DNA from: Diadophis punctatus similis | Lineage: Eukaryota; Chordata; Lepidosauria; Squamata; Dipsadidae | Direction of reading: 5' to 3' | Assembly (NCBI GenBank): GCA_023053685.1 | Contig: JALIGW010000286.1 | Span: forward strand, 1 to 64,000 | Length of the DNA: 64,000 bases | Shown: in pieces, positions 23,155 through 36,383 of the stretch | Position numbering within the stretch: the stretch's first letter is position 1 | Layout: every line of letters begins with the position of its first letter | The notes under the pieces: model-generated | What the model was told of the DNA's origin: nothing | The model's input: only the letters and a program-made list of their open reading frames with translations | Databases searched by the model: none | Program-made: the position numbers and the translations under genes

Positions 23155-26100
23155 TGAGGTGTTTGTCAAAAGTGATGTTTTTGGGCTGAATTGAGAAATA
23201 AGGCGAATGCTGTGTTAGACCGTGAGCTAGCTCTTCAGGGTAGGCTCGGAATCGAAAATCAAGCAAGAATTCGGCTTTCCAGCCCATGGGGAACAGGAAT
23301 ATGTGTTTCATTTTCATTTCTGAGGTGTTTGTCAAAAGTCATGTTTTTTGGCTGTATTGAGTCCTAAGGCGAATGCAGTTAGACTTTAGGCTAGCTCTTC
23401 AGGGTAGGCTCAGAATCGAAAATCAAGCGAGAATTCGGCTTTCCAGCCCGTGGGGAACAGGAATATTTGTTTCTTTTTCATTTCTGAGGTGTTTTTCAAA
23501 AGTGATGTTTTTGGGCTGAATTTAGAAATTAGGCGAATGCTGTGTTAGACCTTGGGCTAGCTCTTCAGGAAAAGGTCGGAATCAAAAATCAAGCGAGAAT
23601 TTCCTTTCCGGCCTGTGGGGAACAGGAATATGTGTTTCATTTTCATTTCTGAGGTGTTTGTCAGAAGTCATATTTTTGGCTGTATTGAGTCCTAAGGCGA
23701 ATGCTGTGTTAGACTTTGGGCTAGCTCTTCAGGGTAGGCTCGGAATCGAAAATCAAGCGAGAATTTGGCTTTCCAGCCTGTGGGGAACAGGAATATGTGT
23801 TTCTTTTTCATTTCTGAGGTGTTTTTCAAAAGTGATGTTTTTGGGCTGAATTTAGAAATTAGGCGAATGCTGTGTTAGACCTTGGGCTAGCTCTTCAGGA
23901 AAAGGTCAGAATCAAAAATCAAGCGAGAATTTGGCTTTCCGGCCTGTGGGGAACAGGAATATGTGTTTCATTTTCATTTCTGAGGTGTTTGTCAAAAGTC
24001 ATATTTTTGGCTGTATTGAGTCCTAAGGCGAATGCTGTGTTCGACTTTGGGCTAGCTCTTCAGGGTAGGCTCGGAATCGAAAATCAAGCAAGAATTTGGC
24101 TTTCCAGCCCGTGGGGAACAGGAATATGTGTTTCTTTTTCATTTCTGAGGTGTTTGTCAAAAGTGATGTTTTTGGGCTGAATTGAGAAATAAGGCGAATG
24201 CACTGTTAGACTTTGGGCTAGCTCTTCAGGGTAGGCTCGGAATCGAAAATCAAGCGAGAATTCAGCTTTCCAGCCCATGGGGAACAGGAATATGTGTTTC
24301 ATTTTCATTTCTGAGGTGTTTGTCAAAAGTCATGTTTTTTGGCTGTATTGAGTCCTAAGGCGAATGCAGTTAGACTTTGGGCTAGCTCTTCAGGGTAGGC
24401 TCAGAATCGAAAATCAAGCGAGAATTCGGCTTTCCAGCCCGTGGGGAACAGGAATATGTGTTTCTTTTTCATTTCTGAGGTGTTTTTCAAAAGTGATGTT
24501 TTTGGGCTGAATTTAGAAATTAGGCGAATGCTGTGTTAGACCTTGGGCTAGCTCTTCAGGAAAAGGTCGGAATCAAAAATCAAGCGAGAATTTGGCTTTC
24601 CGGCCTGTGGGGAACAGGAATATGTGTTTCATTTTCATTTCTGAGGTGTTTGTCAAAAGTCATATTTTTGGCTGTATTGAGTCCTAAGGCGAATGCTGTG
24701 TTAGACTTTGGGCTAGCTCTTCAGGGTAGGCTCGGAATCGAAAATCAAGCGAGAATTTGGCTTTCCAGCCTGTGGGGAACAGGAATATGTGTTTCTTTTT
24801 CATTTCTGAGGTGTTTTTCAAAAGTGATGTTTTTGGGCTGAATTTAGAAATTAGGCGAATGCTGTGTTAGACCTTGGGCTAGCTCTTCAGGAAAAGGTCG
24901 GAATCAAAAATCAAGCGAGAATTTGGCTTTCCGGCCTGTGGGGAACAGGAATATGTGTTTCTTTTTCATTTCTGAGGTGTTTGTCAAAAGTGATGTTTTT
25001 GGGCTGAATTGAGAAATAAGGCGAATGCTGTGTTAGACCGTGAGCTAGCTCTTCAGGGTAGGCTCGGAATCGAAAATCAAGCGAGAATTCGGCTTTCCAG
25101 CCCATGGGGAACAGGAATATGTGTTTCATTTTCATTTCTGAGGTGTTTGTCAAAAGTCATGTTTTTTGGCTGTATTGAGTCCTAAGGCGAATGCAGTTAG
25201 ACTTTGGGCTAGCTCTTCAGGGAAGGCTCAGAATCGAAAATCAAGCGAGAATTCGGCTTTCCAGCCCGTGGGGAACAGGAATATGTGTTTCTTTTTCATT
25301 TCTGAGGTGTTTTTCAAAAGTGATGTTTTTGGGCTGAATTTAGAAATTAGGCGAATGCTGTGTTAGACCTTGGGCTAGCTCTTCAGGAAAAGGTCGGAAT
25401 CAAAAATCAAGCGAGAATTTGGCTTTCCGGCCTGTGGGGAACAGGAATATGTGTTTCATTTTCATTTCTGAGGTGTTTGTCAAAAGTCATATTTTTGGCT
25501 GTATTGAGTCCTAAGGCGAATGCTGTGTTAGACTTTGGGCTAGCTCTTCAGGGTAGGCTCGGAATCGAAAATCAAGCGAGAATTTGGCTTTCCAGCCTGT
25601 GGGGAACAGGAATATGTGTTTCTTTTTCATTTCTGAGGTGTTTTTCAAAAGTGATGTTTTTGGGCTGAATTTAGAAATTAGGCGAATGCTGTGTTAGACC
25701 TTGGGCTAGCTCTTCAGGAAAAGGTCGGAATCAAAAATCAAGCGAGAATTTGGCTTTCCGGCCTGTGGGGAACAGGAATATGTGTTTCATTTTCATTTCT
25801 GAGGTGTTTGTCAAAAGTCATATTTTTGGCTGTATTGAGTCCTAAGGCGAATGCTGTGTTAGACTTTGGGCTAGCTCTTCAGGGTAGGCTCGGAATCGAA
25901 AATCAAGCAAGAATTTGGCTTTCCAGCCCGTGGGGAACAGGAATATGTGTTTCTTTTTCATTTCTGAGGTGTTTGTCAAAAGTGATGTTTTTGGGCTGAA
26001 TTGAGAAATAAGGCGAATGCTGTGTTAGACCGTGAGCTAGCTCTTCAGGGTAGGCTCGGAATCGAAAATCAAGCGAGAATTCGGCTTTCCAGCCCATGGG

Positions 26101-27620
26101 GAACAGGAATATGTGTTTCATTTTCATTTCTGAGGTGTTTGTCAAAAGTCATGTTTTTTGGCTGTATTGAGTCCTAAGACGAATGCAGTTAGACTTTGGG
26201 CTAGCTCTTCAGGGTAGGCTCAGAATCGAAAATCAAGCGAGAATTCGGCTTTCCAGCCCGTGGGGAACAGGAATATGTGTTTCTTTTTCATTTCTGAGGT
26301 GTTTTTCAAAAGTGATGTTTTTGGGCTGAATTTAGAAATTAGGCGAATGCTGTGTTAGACCTTGGGCTAGCTCTTCAGGAAAAGGTCGGAATCAAAAATC
26401 AAGCGAGAATTTGGCTTTCCGGCCTGTGGGGAACAGGAATATGTGTTTCATTTTCATTTCTGAGGTGTTTGTCAAAAGTCATATTTTTGGCTGTATTGAG
26501 TCCTAAGGCGAATGCTGTGTTAGACTTTGGGCTAGCTCTTCAGGGTAGGCTCGGAATCGAAAATCAAGCGAGAATTTGGCTTTCCAGCCTGTGGGGAACA
26601 GGAATATGTGTTTCTTTTTCATTTCTGAGGTGTTTGTCAAAAGTGATGTTTTTGGGCTGAATTGAGAAATAAGGCGAATGCTGTGTTAGACCGTGAGCTA
26701 GCTCTTCAGGGTAGGCTCGGAATCGAAAATCAAGCGAGAATTCGGCTTTCCAGCCCGTGGGGAACAGGAATATGTGTTTCATTTTCATTTCTGAGGTGTT
26801 TGTCAAAAGTCATGTTTTTTGGCTGTATTGAGTCCTAAGGCGAATGCTGTGTTAGACTTTGGGCTAGCTCTTCAGGGTAGGCTCGGAATCGAAAATCAAG
26901 CAAGAATTTGGCTTTCCAGCCCGTGGGGAACAGGAATATGTGTTTCTTTTTCATTTCTGAGGTGTTTGTCAAAATTGATGTTTTTGGGCTGAATTGAGAA
27001 ATAAGGCGAATGCTGTGTTAGACCGTGAGCTAGCTCTTCAGGGTAGGCTCGGAATCGAAAATCAAGCGAGAATTCGGCTTTCCAGCCCATGGGGAACAGG
27101 AATATGTGTTTCATTTTCATTTCTGAGGTGTTTGTCAAAAGTCATATTTTTGGATGTATTGAGTCCTAAGGCGAATGCTGTGTTAGACTTTGGGCTAGCT
27201 CTTCAGGGTAGGCTCGGAATCGAAAATCAAGCGAGAATTTGGCTTTCCAGCCTGTGGGGAACAGGAATATGTGTTTCTTTTTCATTTCTGAGGTGTTTGT
27301 CAAAAGTGATGTTTTTGGGCTGAATTGAGAAATAAGGCGAATGCTGTGTTAGACCGTGAGCTAGCTCTTCAGGGTAGGCTCGGAATCGAAAATCAAGCGA
27401 GAATTCGGCTTTCCAGCCTGTGGGGAACAGGAATATGTGTTTCATTTTCATTTCTGAGGTGTTTGTCAAAAGTCATGTTTTTTGGCTGTATTGAGTCCTA
27501 AGGCGAATGCAGTGTTAGACTTTGGGCTAGCTCTTCAGGGTAGGCTCGGAATCGAAAATCAAGCAAGAATTTGGCTTTCCAGCCCGTGGGGAACAGGAAT
27601 ATGTGTTTCTTTTTCATTTC
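23155..27620 (+). repeat. 27-mer HOR, copy 1 (4466 bp)
   Basis: Starts: 23155 D ('caagaattcgg'), 23321 A ('gaatatttgtttc'), 23485 B*, 23650 C' ('cagaagtcat'), 23815 B, 23981 C ('gtgttcgac'), 24146 E, 24312 A, 24476 B, 24642 C', 24807 B with 'ctttttc' tail, 24973 D, 25139 A ('cagggaaggctc'), 25303 B, 25469 C', 25634 B, 25800 C, 25965 D, 26131 A ('aagacgaatg'), 26295 B, 26461 C', 26626 D, 26792 X, 26958 D ('caaaattgatg'), 27124 C' ('ttggatgtatt'), 27289 D', 27455 F. All the listed private variants recur 4466 bp downstream (4462-4465 bp after the first small deletion in copy 2). Confidence 0.92.
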
Positions 27621-30600
27621 TGAGGTGTTTGTCAAAAGTGATGTTTTTGGGCTGAATTGAGAAATAAGGCGAATGCTGTGTTAGACCGTGAGCTAGCTCT
27701 TCAGGGTAGGCTCGGAATCGAAAATCAAGCAAGAATTCGGCTTTCCAGCCCATGGGGAACAGGAATATGTGTTTCATTTTCATTTCTGAGGTGTTTGTCA
27801 AAAGTCATGTTTTTTGGCTGTATTGAGTCCTAAGGCGAATGCAGTTAGACTTTAGGCTAGCTCTTCAGGGTAGGCTCAGAATCGAAAATCAAGCGAGAAT
27901 TCGGCTTTCCAGCCCGTGGGGAACAGGAATATTTGTTTCTTTTTCATTTCTGAGGTGTTTTTCAAAAGTGATGTTTTTGGGCTGAATTTAGAAATTAGGC
28001 GAATGCTGTGTTAGACCTTGGGCTAGCTCTTCAGGAAAAGGTCGGAATCAAAAATCAAGCGAGAATTTCCTTTCCGGCCTGTGGGGAACAGGAATATGTG
28101 TTTCATTTTCATTTCTGAGGTGTTTGTCAGAAGTCATATTTTTGGCTGTATTGAGTCCTAAGGCGAATGCTGTGTTAGACTTTGGGCTAGCTCTTCAGGG
28201 TAGGCTCGGAATCGAAAATCAAGCGAGAATTTGGCTTTCCAGCCTGTGGGGAACAGGAATATGTGTTTCTTTTTCATTTCTGAGGTGTTTTTCAAAAGTG
28301 ATGTTTTTGGGCTGAATTTAGAAATTAGGCGAATGCTGTGTTAGACCTTGGGCTAGCTCTTCAGGAAAAGGTCAGAATCAAAAATCAAGCGAGAATTTGG
28401 CTTTCCGGCCTGTGGGGAACAGGAATATGTGTTTCATTTTCATTTCTGAGGTGTTTGTCAAAAGTCATATTTTTGGCTGTATTGAGTCCTAAGGCGAATG
28501 CTGTGTTCGACTTTGGGCTAGCTCTTCAGGGTAGGCTCGGAATCGAAAATCAAGCAAGAATTTGGCTTTCCAGCCCGTGGGGAACAGGAATATGTGTTTC
28601 TTTTTCATTTCTGAGGTGTTTGTCAAAAGTGATGTTTTTGGGCTGAATTGAGAAATAAGGCGAATGCACTGTTAGACTTTGGGCTAGCTCTTCAGGGTAG
28701 GCTCGGAATCGAAAATCAAGCGAGAATTCAGCTTTCCAGCCCATGGGGAACAGGAATATGTGTTTCATTTTCATTTCTGAGGTGTTTGTCAAAAGTCATG
28801 TTTTTTGGCTGTATTGAGTCCTAAGGCGAATGCAGTTAGACTTTGGGCTAGCTCTTCAGGGTAGGCTCAGAATCGAAAATCAAGCGAGAATTCGGCTTTC
28901 CAGCCCGTGGGGAACAGGAATATGTGTTTCTTTTTCATTTCTGAGGTGTTTTTCAAAAGTGATGTTTTTGGGCTGAATTTAGAAATTAGGCGAATGCTGT
29001 GTTAGACCTTGGGCTAGCTCTTCAGGAAAAGGTCGGAATCAAAAATCAAGCGAGAATTTGGCTTTCCGGCCTGTGGGGAACAGGAATATGTGTTTCATTT
29101 TCATTTCTGAGGTGTTTGTCAAAAGTCATATTTTTGGCTGTATTGAGTCCTAAGGCGAATGCTGTGTTAGACTTTGGGCTAGCTCTTCAGGGTAGGCTCG
29201 GAATCGAAAATCAAGCGAGAATTTGGCTTTCCAGCCTGTGGGGAACAGGAATATGTGTTTCTTTTTCATTTCTGAGGTGTTTTTCAAAAGTGATGTTTTT
29301 GGGCTGAATTTAGAAATTAGGCGAATGCTGTGTTAGACCTTGGGCTAGCTCTTCAGGAAAAGGTCGGAATCAAAAATCAAGCGAGAATTTGGCTTTCCGG
29401 CCTGTGGGGAACAGGAATATGTGTTTCTTTTTCATTTCTGAGGTGTTTGTCAAAAGTGATGTTTTTGGGCTGAATTGAGAAATAAGGCGAATGCTGTGTT
29501 AGACCGTGAGCTAGCTCTTCAGGGTAGGCTCGGAATCGAAAATCAAGCGAGAATTCGGCTTTCCAGCCCATGGGGAACAGGAATATGTGTTTCATTTTCA
29601 TTTCTGAGGTGTTTGTCAAAAGTCATGTTTTTTGGCTGTATTGAGTCCTAAGGCGAATGCAGTTAGACTTTGGGCTAGCTCTTCAGGGAAGGCTCAGAAT
29701 CGAAAATCAAGCGAGAATTCGGCTTTCCAGCCCGTGGGGAACAGGAATATGTGTTTCTTTTTCATTTCTGAGGTGTTTTTCAAAAGTGATGTTTTTGGGC
29801 TGAATTTAGAAATTAGGCGAATGCTGTGTTAGACCTTGGGCTAGCTCTTCAGGAAAAGGTCGGAATCAAAAATCAAGCGAGAATTTGGCTTTCCGGCCTG
29901 TGGGGAACAGGAATATGTGTTTCATTTTCATTTCTGAGGTGTTTGTCAAAAGTCATATTTTTGGCTGTATTGAGTCCTAAGGCGAATGCTGTGTTAGACT
30001 TTGGGCTAGCTCTTCAGGGTAGGCTCGGAATCGAAAATCAAGCGAGAATTTGGCTTTCCAGCCTGTGGGGAACAGGAATATGTGTTTCTTTTTCATTTCT
30101 GAGGTGTTTTTCAAAAGTGATGTTTTTGGGCTGAATTTAGAAATTAGGCGAATGCTGTGTTAGACCTTGGGCTAGCTCTTCAGGAAAAGGTCGGAATCAA
30201 AAATCAAGCGAGAATTTGGCTTTCCGCCTGTGGGGAACAGGAATATGTGTTTCATTTTCATTTCTGAGGTGTTTGTCAAAAGTCATATTTTTGGCTGTAT
30301 TGAGTCCTAAGGCGAATGCTGTGTTAGACTTTGGGCTAGCTCTTCAGGGTAGGCTCGGAATCGAAATCAAGCAAGAATTTGGCTTTCCAGCCCGTGGGGA
30401 ACAGGAATATGTGTTTCTTTTTCATTTCTGAGGTGTTTGTCAAAAGTGATGTTTTTGGGCTGAATTGAGAAATAAGGCGAATGCTGTGTTAGACCGTGAG
30501 CTAGCTCTTCAGGGTAGGCTCGGAATCGAAAATCAAGCGAGAATTCGGCTTTCCAGCCCATGGGGAACAGGAATATGTGTTTCATTTTCATTTCTGAGGT

Positions 30601-32082
30601 GTTTGTCAAAAGTCATGTTTTTTGGCTGTATTGAGTCCTAAGACGAATGCAGTTAGACTTTGGGCTAGCTCTTCAGGGTAGGCTCAGAATCGAAAATCAA
30701 GCGAGAATTCGGCTTTCCAGCCCGTGGGGAACAGGAATATGTGTTTCTTTTTCATTTCTGAGGTGTTTTTCAAAGTGATGTTTTTGGGCTGAATTTAGAA
30801 ATTAGGCGAATGCTGTGTTAGACCTTGGGCTAGCTCTTCAGGAAAAGGTCGGAATCAAAAATCAAGCGAGAATTTGGCTTTCCGGCCTGTGGGGAACAGG
30901 AATATGTGTTTCATTTTCATTTCTGAGGTGTTTGTCAAAAGTCATATTTTTGGCTGTATTGAGTCCTAAGGCGAATGCTGTGTTAGACTTTGGGCTAGCT
31001 CTTCAGGGTAGGCTCGGAATCGAAAATCAAGCGAGAATTTGGCTTTCCAGCCTGTGGGGAACAGGAATATGTGTTTCTTTTTCATTTCTGAGGTGTTTTT
31101 CAAAGTGATGTTTTTGGGCTGAATTGAGAAATAAGGCGAATGCTGTGTTAGACCGTGAGCTAGCTCTTCAGGGTAGGCTCGGAATCGAAAATCAAGCGAG
31201 AATTCGGCTTTCCAGCCCGTGGGGAACAGGAATATGTGTTTCATTTTCATTTCTGAGGTGTTTGTCAAAAGTCATGTTTTTTGGCTGTATTGAGTCCTAA
31301 GGCGAATGCAGTGTTAGACTTTGGGCTAGTTCTTCAGGGTAGGCTCGGAATCGAAAATCAAGCAAGAATTTGGCTTTCCAGCCCGTGGGGAACAGGAATA
31401 TGTGTTTCTTTTTCATTTCTGAGGTGTTTGTCAAAATTGATGTTTTTGGGCTGAATTGAGAAATAAGGCGAATGCTGTGTTAGACCGTGAGCTAGCTCTT
31501 CAGGGTAGGCTCGGAATCGAAAATCAAGCGAGAATTCGGCTTTCCAGCCCATGGGGAACAGGAATATGTGTTTCATTTTCATTTCTGAGGTGTTTGTCAA
31601 AAGTCATATTTTTGGATGTATTGAGTCCTAAGGCGAATGCTGTGTTAGACTTTGGGCTAGCTCTTCAGGGTAGGCTCGGAATCGAAAATCAAGCGAGAAT
31701 TTGGCTTTCCAGCCTGTGGGGAACAGGAATATGTGTTTCTTTTTCATTTCTGAGGTGTTTGTCAAAAGTGATGTTTTTGGGCTGAATTGAGAAATAAGGC
31801 GAATGCTGTGTTAGACCGTGAGCTAGCTCTTCAGGGTAGGCTCGGAATCGAAAATCAAGCGAGAATTCGGCTTTCCAGCCTGTGGGGAACAGGAATATGT
31901 GTTTCATTTTCATTTCTGAGGTGTTTGTCAAAAGTCATGTTTTTTGGCTGTATTGAGTCCTAAGGCGAATGCAGTGTTAGACTTTGGGCTAGCTCTTCAG
32001 GGTAGGCTCGGAATCGAAAATCAAGCAAGAATTTGGCTTTCCAGCCCGTGGGGAACAGGAATATGTGTTTCTTTTTCATTTC
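27621..32082 (+). repeat. 27-mer HOR, copy 2 (4462 bp)
   Basis: Same 27-monomer order as 23155-27620, with D at 27621, A ('gaatatttgtttc') at 27787, C ('gtgttcgac') at 28447, A ('cagggaaggctc') at 29605, A ('aagacgaatg') at 30595, D ('caaaattgatg') at 31420 and C' ('ttggatgtatt') at 31586. The 4-bp length difference is fully explained by four single-base losses at about 30225, 30364, 30772 and 31102. The few other differences seen include 'gtttttc' for 'gtttgtc' at 31089, 'gcagtg' for 'gctgtg' in monomer 31254, and 'ctagttctt' near 31328. Confidence 0.92.
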
Positions 32083-32743
32083 TGAGGTGTTTGTCAAAAT
32101 TGATGTTTTTGGGCTGAATTGAGAAATAAGGCGAATGCTGTGTTAGACCGTGAGCTAGCTCTTCAGGGTAGGCTCGGAATCGAAAATCAAGCGAGAATTC
32201 GGCTTTCCAGCCCATGGGGAACAGGAATATGTGTTTCATTTTCATTTCTGAGGTGTTTGTAAAAAGTCATGTTTTTTGGCTGTATTGAGTCCTAAGGCGA
32301 ATGCAGTTAGACTTTGGGCTAGCTCTTCAGGGTAGGCTCAGAATCGAAAATCAAGCGAGAATTCGGCTTTCCAGCCCGTGGGGAACAGGAATATGTGTTT
32401 CTTTTTCATTTCTGAGGTGTTTTTCAAAAGTGATGTTTTTGGGCTGAATTTAGAAATTAGGCGAATGCTGTGTTAGACCTTGGGCTAGCTCTTCAGGAAA
32501 AGGTCGGAATCAAAAATCAAGCGAGAATTTGGCTTTCCGGCCTGTGGGGAACAGGAATATGTGTTTCATTTTCATTTCTGAGGTGTTTGTCAAAAGTCAT
32601 ATTTTTGGCTGTATTGAGTCCTAAGGCGAATGCTGTGTTAGACTTTGGGCTAGCTCTTCAGGGTAGGCTCGGAATCGAAAATCAAGCGAGAATTCGGCTT
32701 TCCAGCCTGTGGGGAACAGGAATATGTGTTTCTTTTTCATTTC
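32083..32743 (+). repeat. D-A-B-C'' connector tetramer
   Basis: Starts: 32083 D ('caaaattgatg', like 31420), 32249 A ('gtaaaaagtcatg'), 32413 B, 32579 C''. A third 27-mer does not start here: the D repeats the 'caaaattgatg' variant from 663 bp upstream rather than copying 27621. The block leads into the 'tagtcc/ttggacc' family of monomers also seen at 8.4 kb. Confidence 0.82.
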
Positions 32744-34564
32744 TGAGGTGTTTGTCAAAAGTGATGTTTTTGGGCTGAATTGAGAAATAAGGCGAATGCT
32801 GTGTTAGACTTTGGGCTAGCTCTTCAGGGTAGGCTCGGAATTGAAAATCAAGCGAGAATTCGGCTTTCCAGCCCATGGGGAACAGGAATATGTGTTTCAT
32901 TTTCATTTCTGAGGTGTTTGTCAAAAGTGATGTTTTTGGGCTGAATTGAGAAATAAGGCGAATGCTGTGTTAGTCCTTGAGCTAGCTCTTCAGGGTAGGC
33001 TCGGAATCGAAAATCAAGCGAGAATTCGGCTTTCCAGCCTGTGGGGAACAGGAATATGTGTTTCTTTTTCATTTCTGAGGTGTTTGTCAAAAGTGATGTT
33101 TTTGGGCTGAATTGAGAAATAAGGCAAATGCTGTGTTGGACCGTGAGCTAGCTCTTCAGGGTAGGCTCAGAATCGAAAATCAAGCGAGAATTCGGCTTTC
33201 CAGCCTGTGGGGAACAGGAATATGTGTTTCATTTTCATTTCTGAGGTGTTTGTCAAAAGTCATGTTTTTTGGCTGTATTGAGTTCTAACGCGAATGCAGT
33301 GTTAGACTTTGGGCTAGCTCTTCAGGGTAGGCTCGGAATCGAAAATCAAGCAAGAATTTGGCTTTCCAGCCCATGGGGAACAGGAATATGTGTTTCTTTT
33401 TCATTTCTGAGGTGTTTGTCAAAAGTGATGTTTTTGGGCTGAATTGAGAAATAAGGCGAATGCTGTGTTAGACCGTGAGCTAGCTCTTCAGGGTAGGCTC
33501 GGAATCAAAAATCAAGCGAGAATTCGGCTTTCCAGCCCGTGGGGAACAGGAATATGTGTTTCATTTTCATTTCTGAGGTGTTTGTCAAAAGTCATGTTTT
33601 TTGGCTGTATTGAGTCCTAAGGCGAATGCTGTGTTAGACTTTGGGCTAGCTCTTCAGGGTAGGCTCGGAATCGAAAATCAAGCGAGAATTCGGCTTTCCA
33701 GCCCAAGGGGAACAGGAATATGTGTTTCATTTTCATTTCTGAGGTGTTTGTCAAAAGTCATGTTTTTTGGCTGTATTGAGTCCTAAGGCGAATGCAGTTA
33801 GACTTTGGGCTAGCTCTTCAGGGTAGGCTCAGAATCGAAAATCAAGCGAGAATTCGGCTTTCCAGCCCGTGGGGAACAGGAATATGTGTTTCTTTTTCAT
33901 TTCTGAGGTGTTTTTCAAAAGTGATGTTTTTGGGCTGAATTTAGAAATTAGGCGAATGCTGTGTTAGACCTTGGGCTAGCTCTTCAGGAAAAGGTCGGAA
34001 TCAAAAATCAAGCGAGAATTTGGCTTTCCGGCCTGTGGGGAACAGGAATATGTGTTTCATTTTCATTTCTGAGGTGTTTGTCAAAAGTCATATTTTTGGC
34101 TGTATTGAGTCCTAAGGCGAATGCTGTGTTAGACTTTGGGCTAGCTCTTCAGGGTAGGCTCGGAATCGAAAATCAAGCAAGAATTTGGCTTTCCAGCCCG
34201 TGGGGAACAGGAATATGTGTTTCTTTTTCATTTCTGAGGTGTTTGTCAAAAGTGATGTTTTTGGGCTGAATTGAGAAATAAGGCGAATGCTGTGTTAGAC
34301 CGTGAGCTAGCTCTTCAGGGTAGGCTCGGAATCAAAAATCAAGCGAGAATTCGGCTTTCCAGCCCATGGGGAACAGGAATATGTGTTTCATTTTCATTTC
34401 TGAGGTGTTTGTCAAAAGTCATGTTTTTTGGCTGTATTGAGTCCTAAGGCGAATGCAGTTAGACTTTGGGCTAGCTCTTCAGGGTAGGCTCAGAATCGAA
34501 AATCAAGCGAGAATTCGGCTTTCCAGCCCGTGGGGAACAGGAATATGTGTTTCTTTTTCATTTC
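32744..34564 (+). repeat. 11-mer HOR, copy 1 (1821 bp)
   Basis: Starts: 32744 Y ('ggaattgaaa', 'cccatgg'), 32910 Y ('ttagtccttgag'), 33076 Y ('ttggaccgtgag', 'aaggcaaatg'), 33242 X ('gttctaacgcg'), 33408 D-like ('ggaatcaaaaatc'), 33574 X ('cccaagggg'), 33740 A, 33904 B, 34070 C, 34235 D ('ggaatcaaaaatc'), 34401 A. The first six monomers descend from the 8429-9425 family. 'cccaagggg' and 'ctaacgcg' are private to this pair of units. Confidence 0.9.
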
Positions 34565-36383
34565 TGAGGTGTTTGTCAAAAGTGATGTTTTTGGGCTGAA
34601 TTGAGAAATAAGGCGAATGCTGTGTTAGACTTTGGGCTAGCTCTTCAGGGTAGGCTCGGAATTGAAAATCAAGCGAGAATTCGGCTTTCCAGCCCATGGG
34701 GAACAGGAATATGTGTTTCATTTTCATTTCTGAGGTGTTTGTCAAAAGTGATGTTTTTGGGCTGAATTGAGAAATAAGGCGAATGCTGTGTTAGTCCTTG
34801 AGCTAGCTCTTCAGGGTAGGCTCGGAATCGAAAATCAAGCGAGAATTCGGCTTTCCAGCCTGTGGGGAACAGGAATATGTGTTTCTTTTTCATTTCTGAG
34901 GTGTTTGTCAAAAGTGATGTTTTTGGGCTGAATTGAGAAATAAGGCGAATGCTGTGTTGGACCGTGAGCTAGCTCTTCAGGGTAGGCTCAGAATCGAAAA
35001 TCAAGCGAGAATTCGGCTTTCCAGCCTGTGGGGAACAGGAATATGTGTTTCATTTTCATTTCTGAGGTGTTTGTCAAAAGTCATGTTTTTTGGCTGTATT
35101 GAGTTCTAACGCGAATGCAGTGTTAGACTTTGGGCTAGCTCTTCAGGGTAGGCTCGGAATCGAAAATCAAGCAAGAATTTGGCTTTCCAGCCCATGGGGA
35201 ACAGGAATATGTGTTTCTTTTTCATTTCTGAGGTGTTTGTCAAAAGTGATGTTTTTGGGCTGAATTGAGAAATAAGGCGAATGCTGTGTTAGACCGTGAG
35301 CTAGCTCTTCAGGGTAGGCTCGGAATCAAAAATCAAGCGAGAATTCGGCTTTCCAGCCCGTGGGGAACAGGAATATGTGTTTCATTTTCATTTCTGAGGT
35401 GTTTGTCAAAAGTCATGTTTTTTGGCTGTATTGAGTCCTAAGGCGAATGCACTGTTAGACTTTGGGCTAGCTCTTCAGGGTAGGCTCGGAATCGAAAATC
35501 AAGCGAGAATTCGGCTTTCCAGCCCAAGGGGAACAGGAATATGTGTTTCATTTTCATTTCTGAGGTGTTTGTCAAAAGTCATGTTTTTTGGCTGTATTGA
35601 GTCCTAAGGCGAATGCAGTTAGACTTTGGGCTAGCTCTTCAGGGTAGGCTCAGAATCGAAAATCAAGCGAGAATTCGGCTTTCCAGCCCGTGGGGAACAG
35701 GAATATGTGTTTCTTTTTCATTTCTGAGGTGTTTTTCAAAAGTGATGTTTTTGGGCTGAATTAGAAATTAGGCGAATGCTGTGTTAGACCTTGGGCTAGC
35801 TCTTCAGGAAAAGGTCGGAATCAAAAATCAAGCGAGAATTTGGCTTTCTGGCCTGTGGGGAACAGGAATATGTGTTTCATTTTCATTTCTGAGGTGTTTG
35901 TCAAAAGTCATATTTTTGGCTGTATTGAGTCCTAAGGCGAATGCTGTGTTAGACTTTGGGCTAGCTCTTCAGGGTAGGCTCGGAATCGAAAATCAAGCAA
36001 GAATTTGGCTTTCCAGCCCGTGGGGAACAGGAATATGTGTTTCTTTTTCATTTCTGAGGTGTTTGTCAAAAGTGATGTTTTTGGGCTGAATTGAGAAATA
36101 AGGCGAATGCTGTGTTAGACCGTGAGCTAGCTCTTCAGGGTAGGCTCGGAATCAAAATCAAGCGAGAATTCGGCTTTCCAGCCCATGGGGAACAGGAATA
36201 TGTGTTTCATTTTCATTTCTGAGGTGTTTGTCAAAAGTCATGTTTTTTGGCTGTATTGAGTCCTAAGGCGAATGCAGTTAGACTTTGGGCTAGCTCTTCA
36301 GGGTAGGCTCAGAATCGAAAATCAAGCGAGAATTCGGCTTTCCAGCCCGTGGGGAACAGGAATATGTGTTTCTTTTTCATTTC
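34565..36383 (+). repeat. 11-mer HOR, copy 2 (1819 bp)
   Basis: Starts: 34565, 34731 ('ttagtccttgag'), 34897 ('ttggaccgtgag'), 35063 ('gttctaacgcg'), 35229, 35395 ('gcactgtt', 'cccaagggg'), 35561 A, 35725 B, 35890 C, 36055 D, 36220 A. It is displaced 1821 bp from copy 1. The 2-bp shortfall comes from one T lost near 35761 and one A lost near 36153. The change at 35395 ('gcactg' where copy 1 has 'gctgtg') shows the copies have exchanged with or mutated from different E-type donors. Confidence 0.9.
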
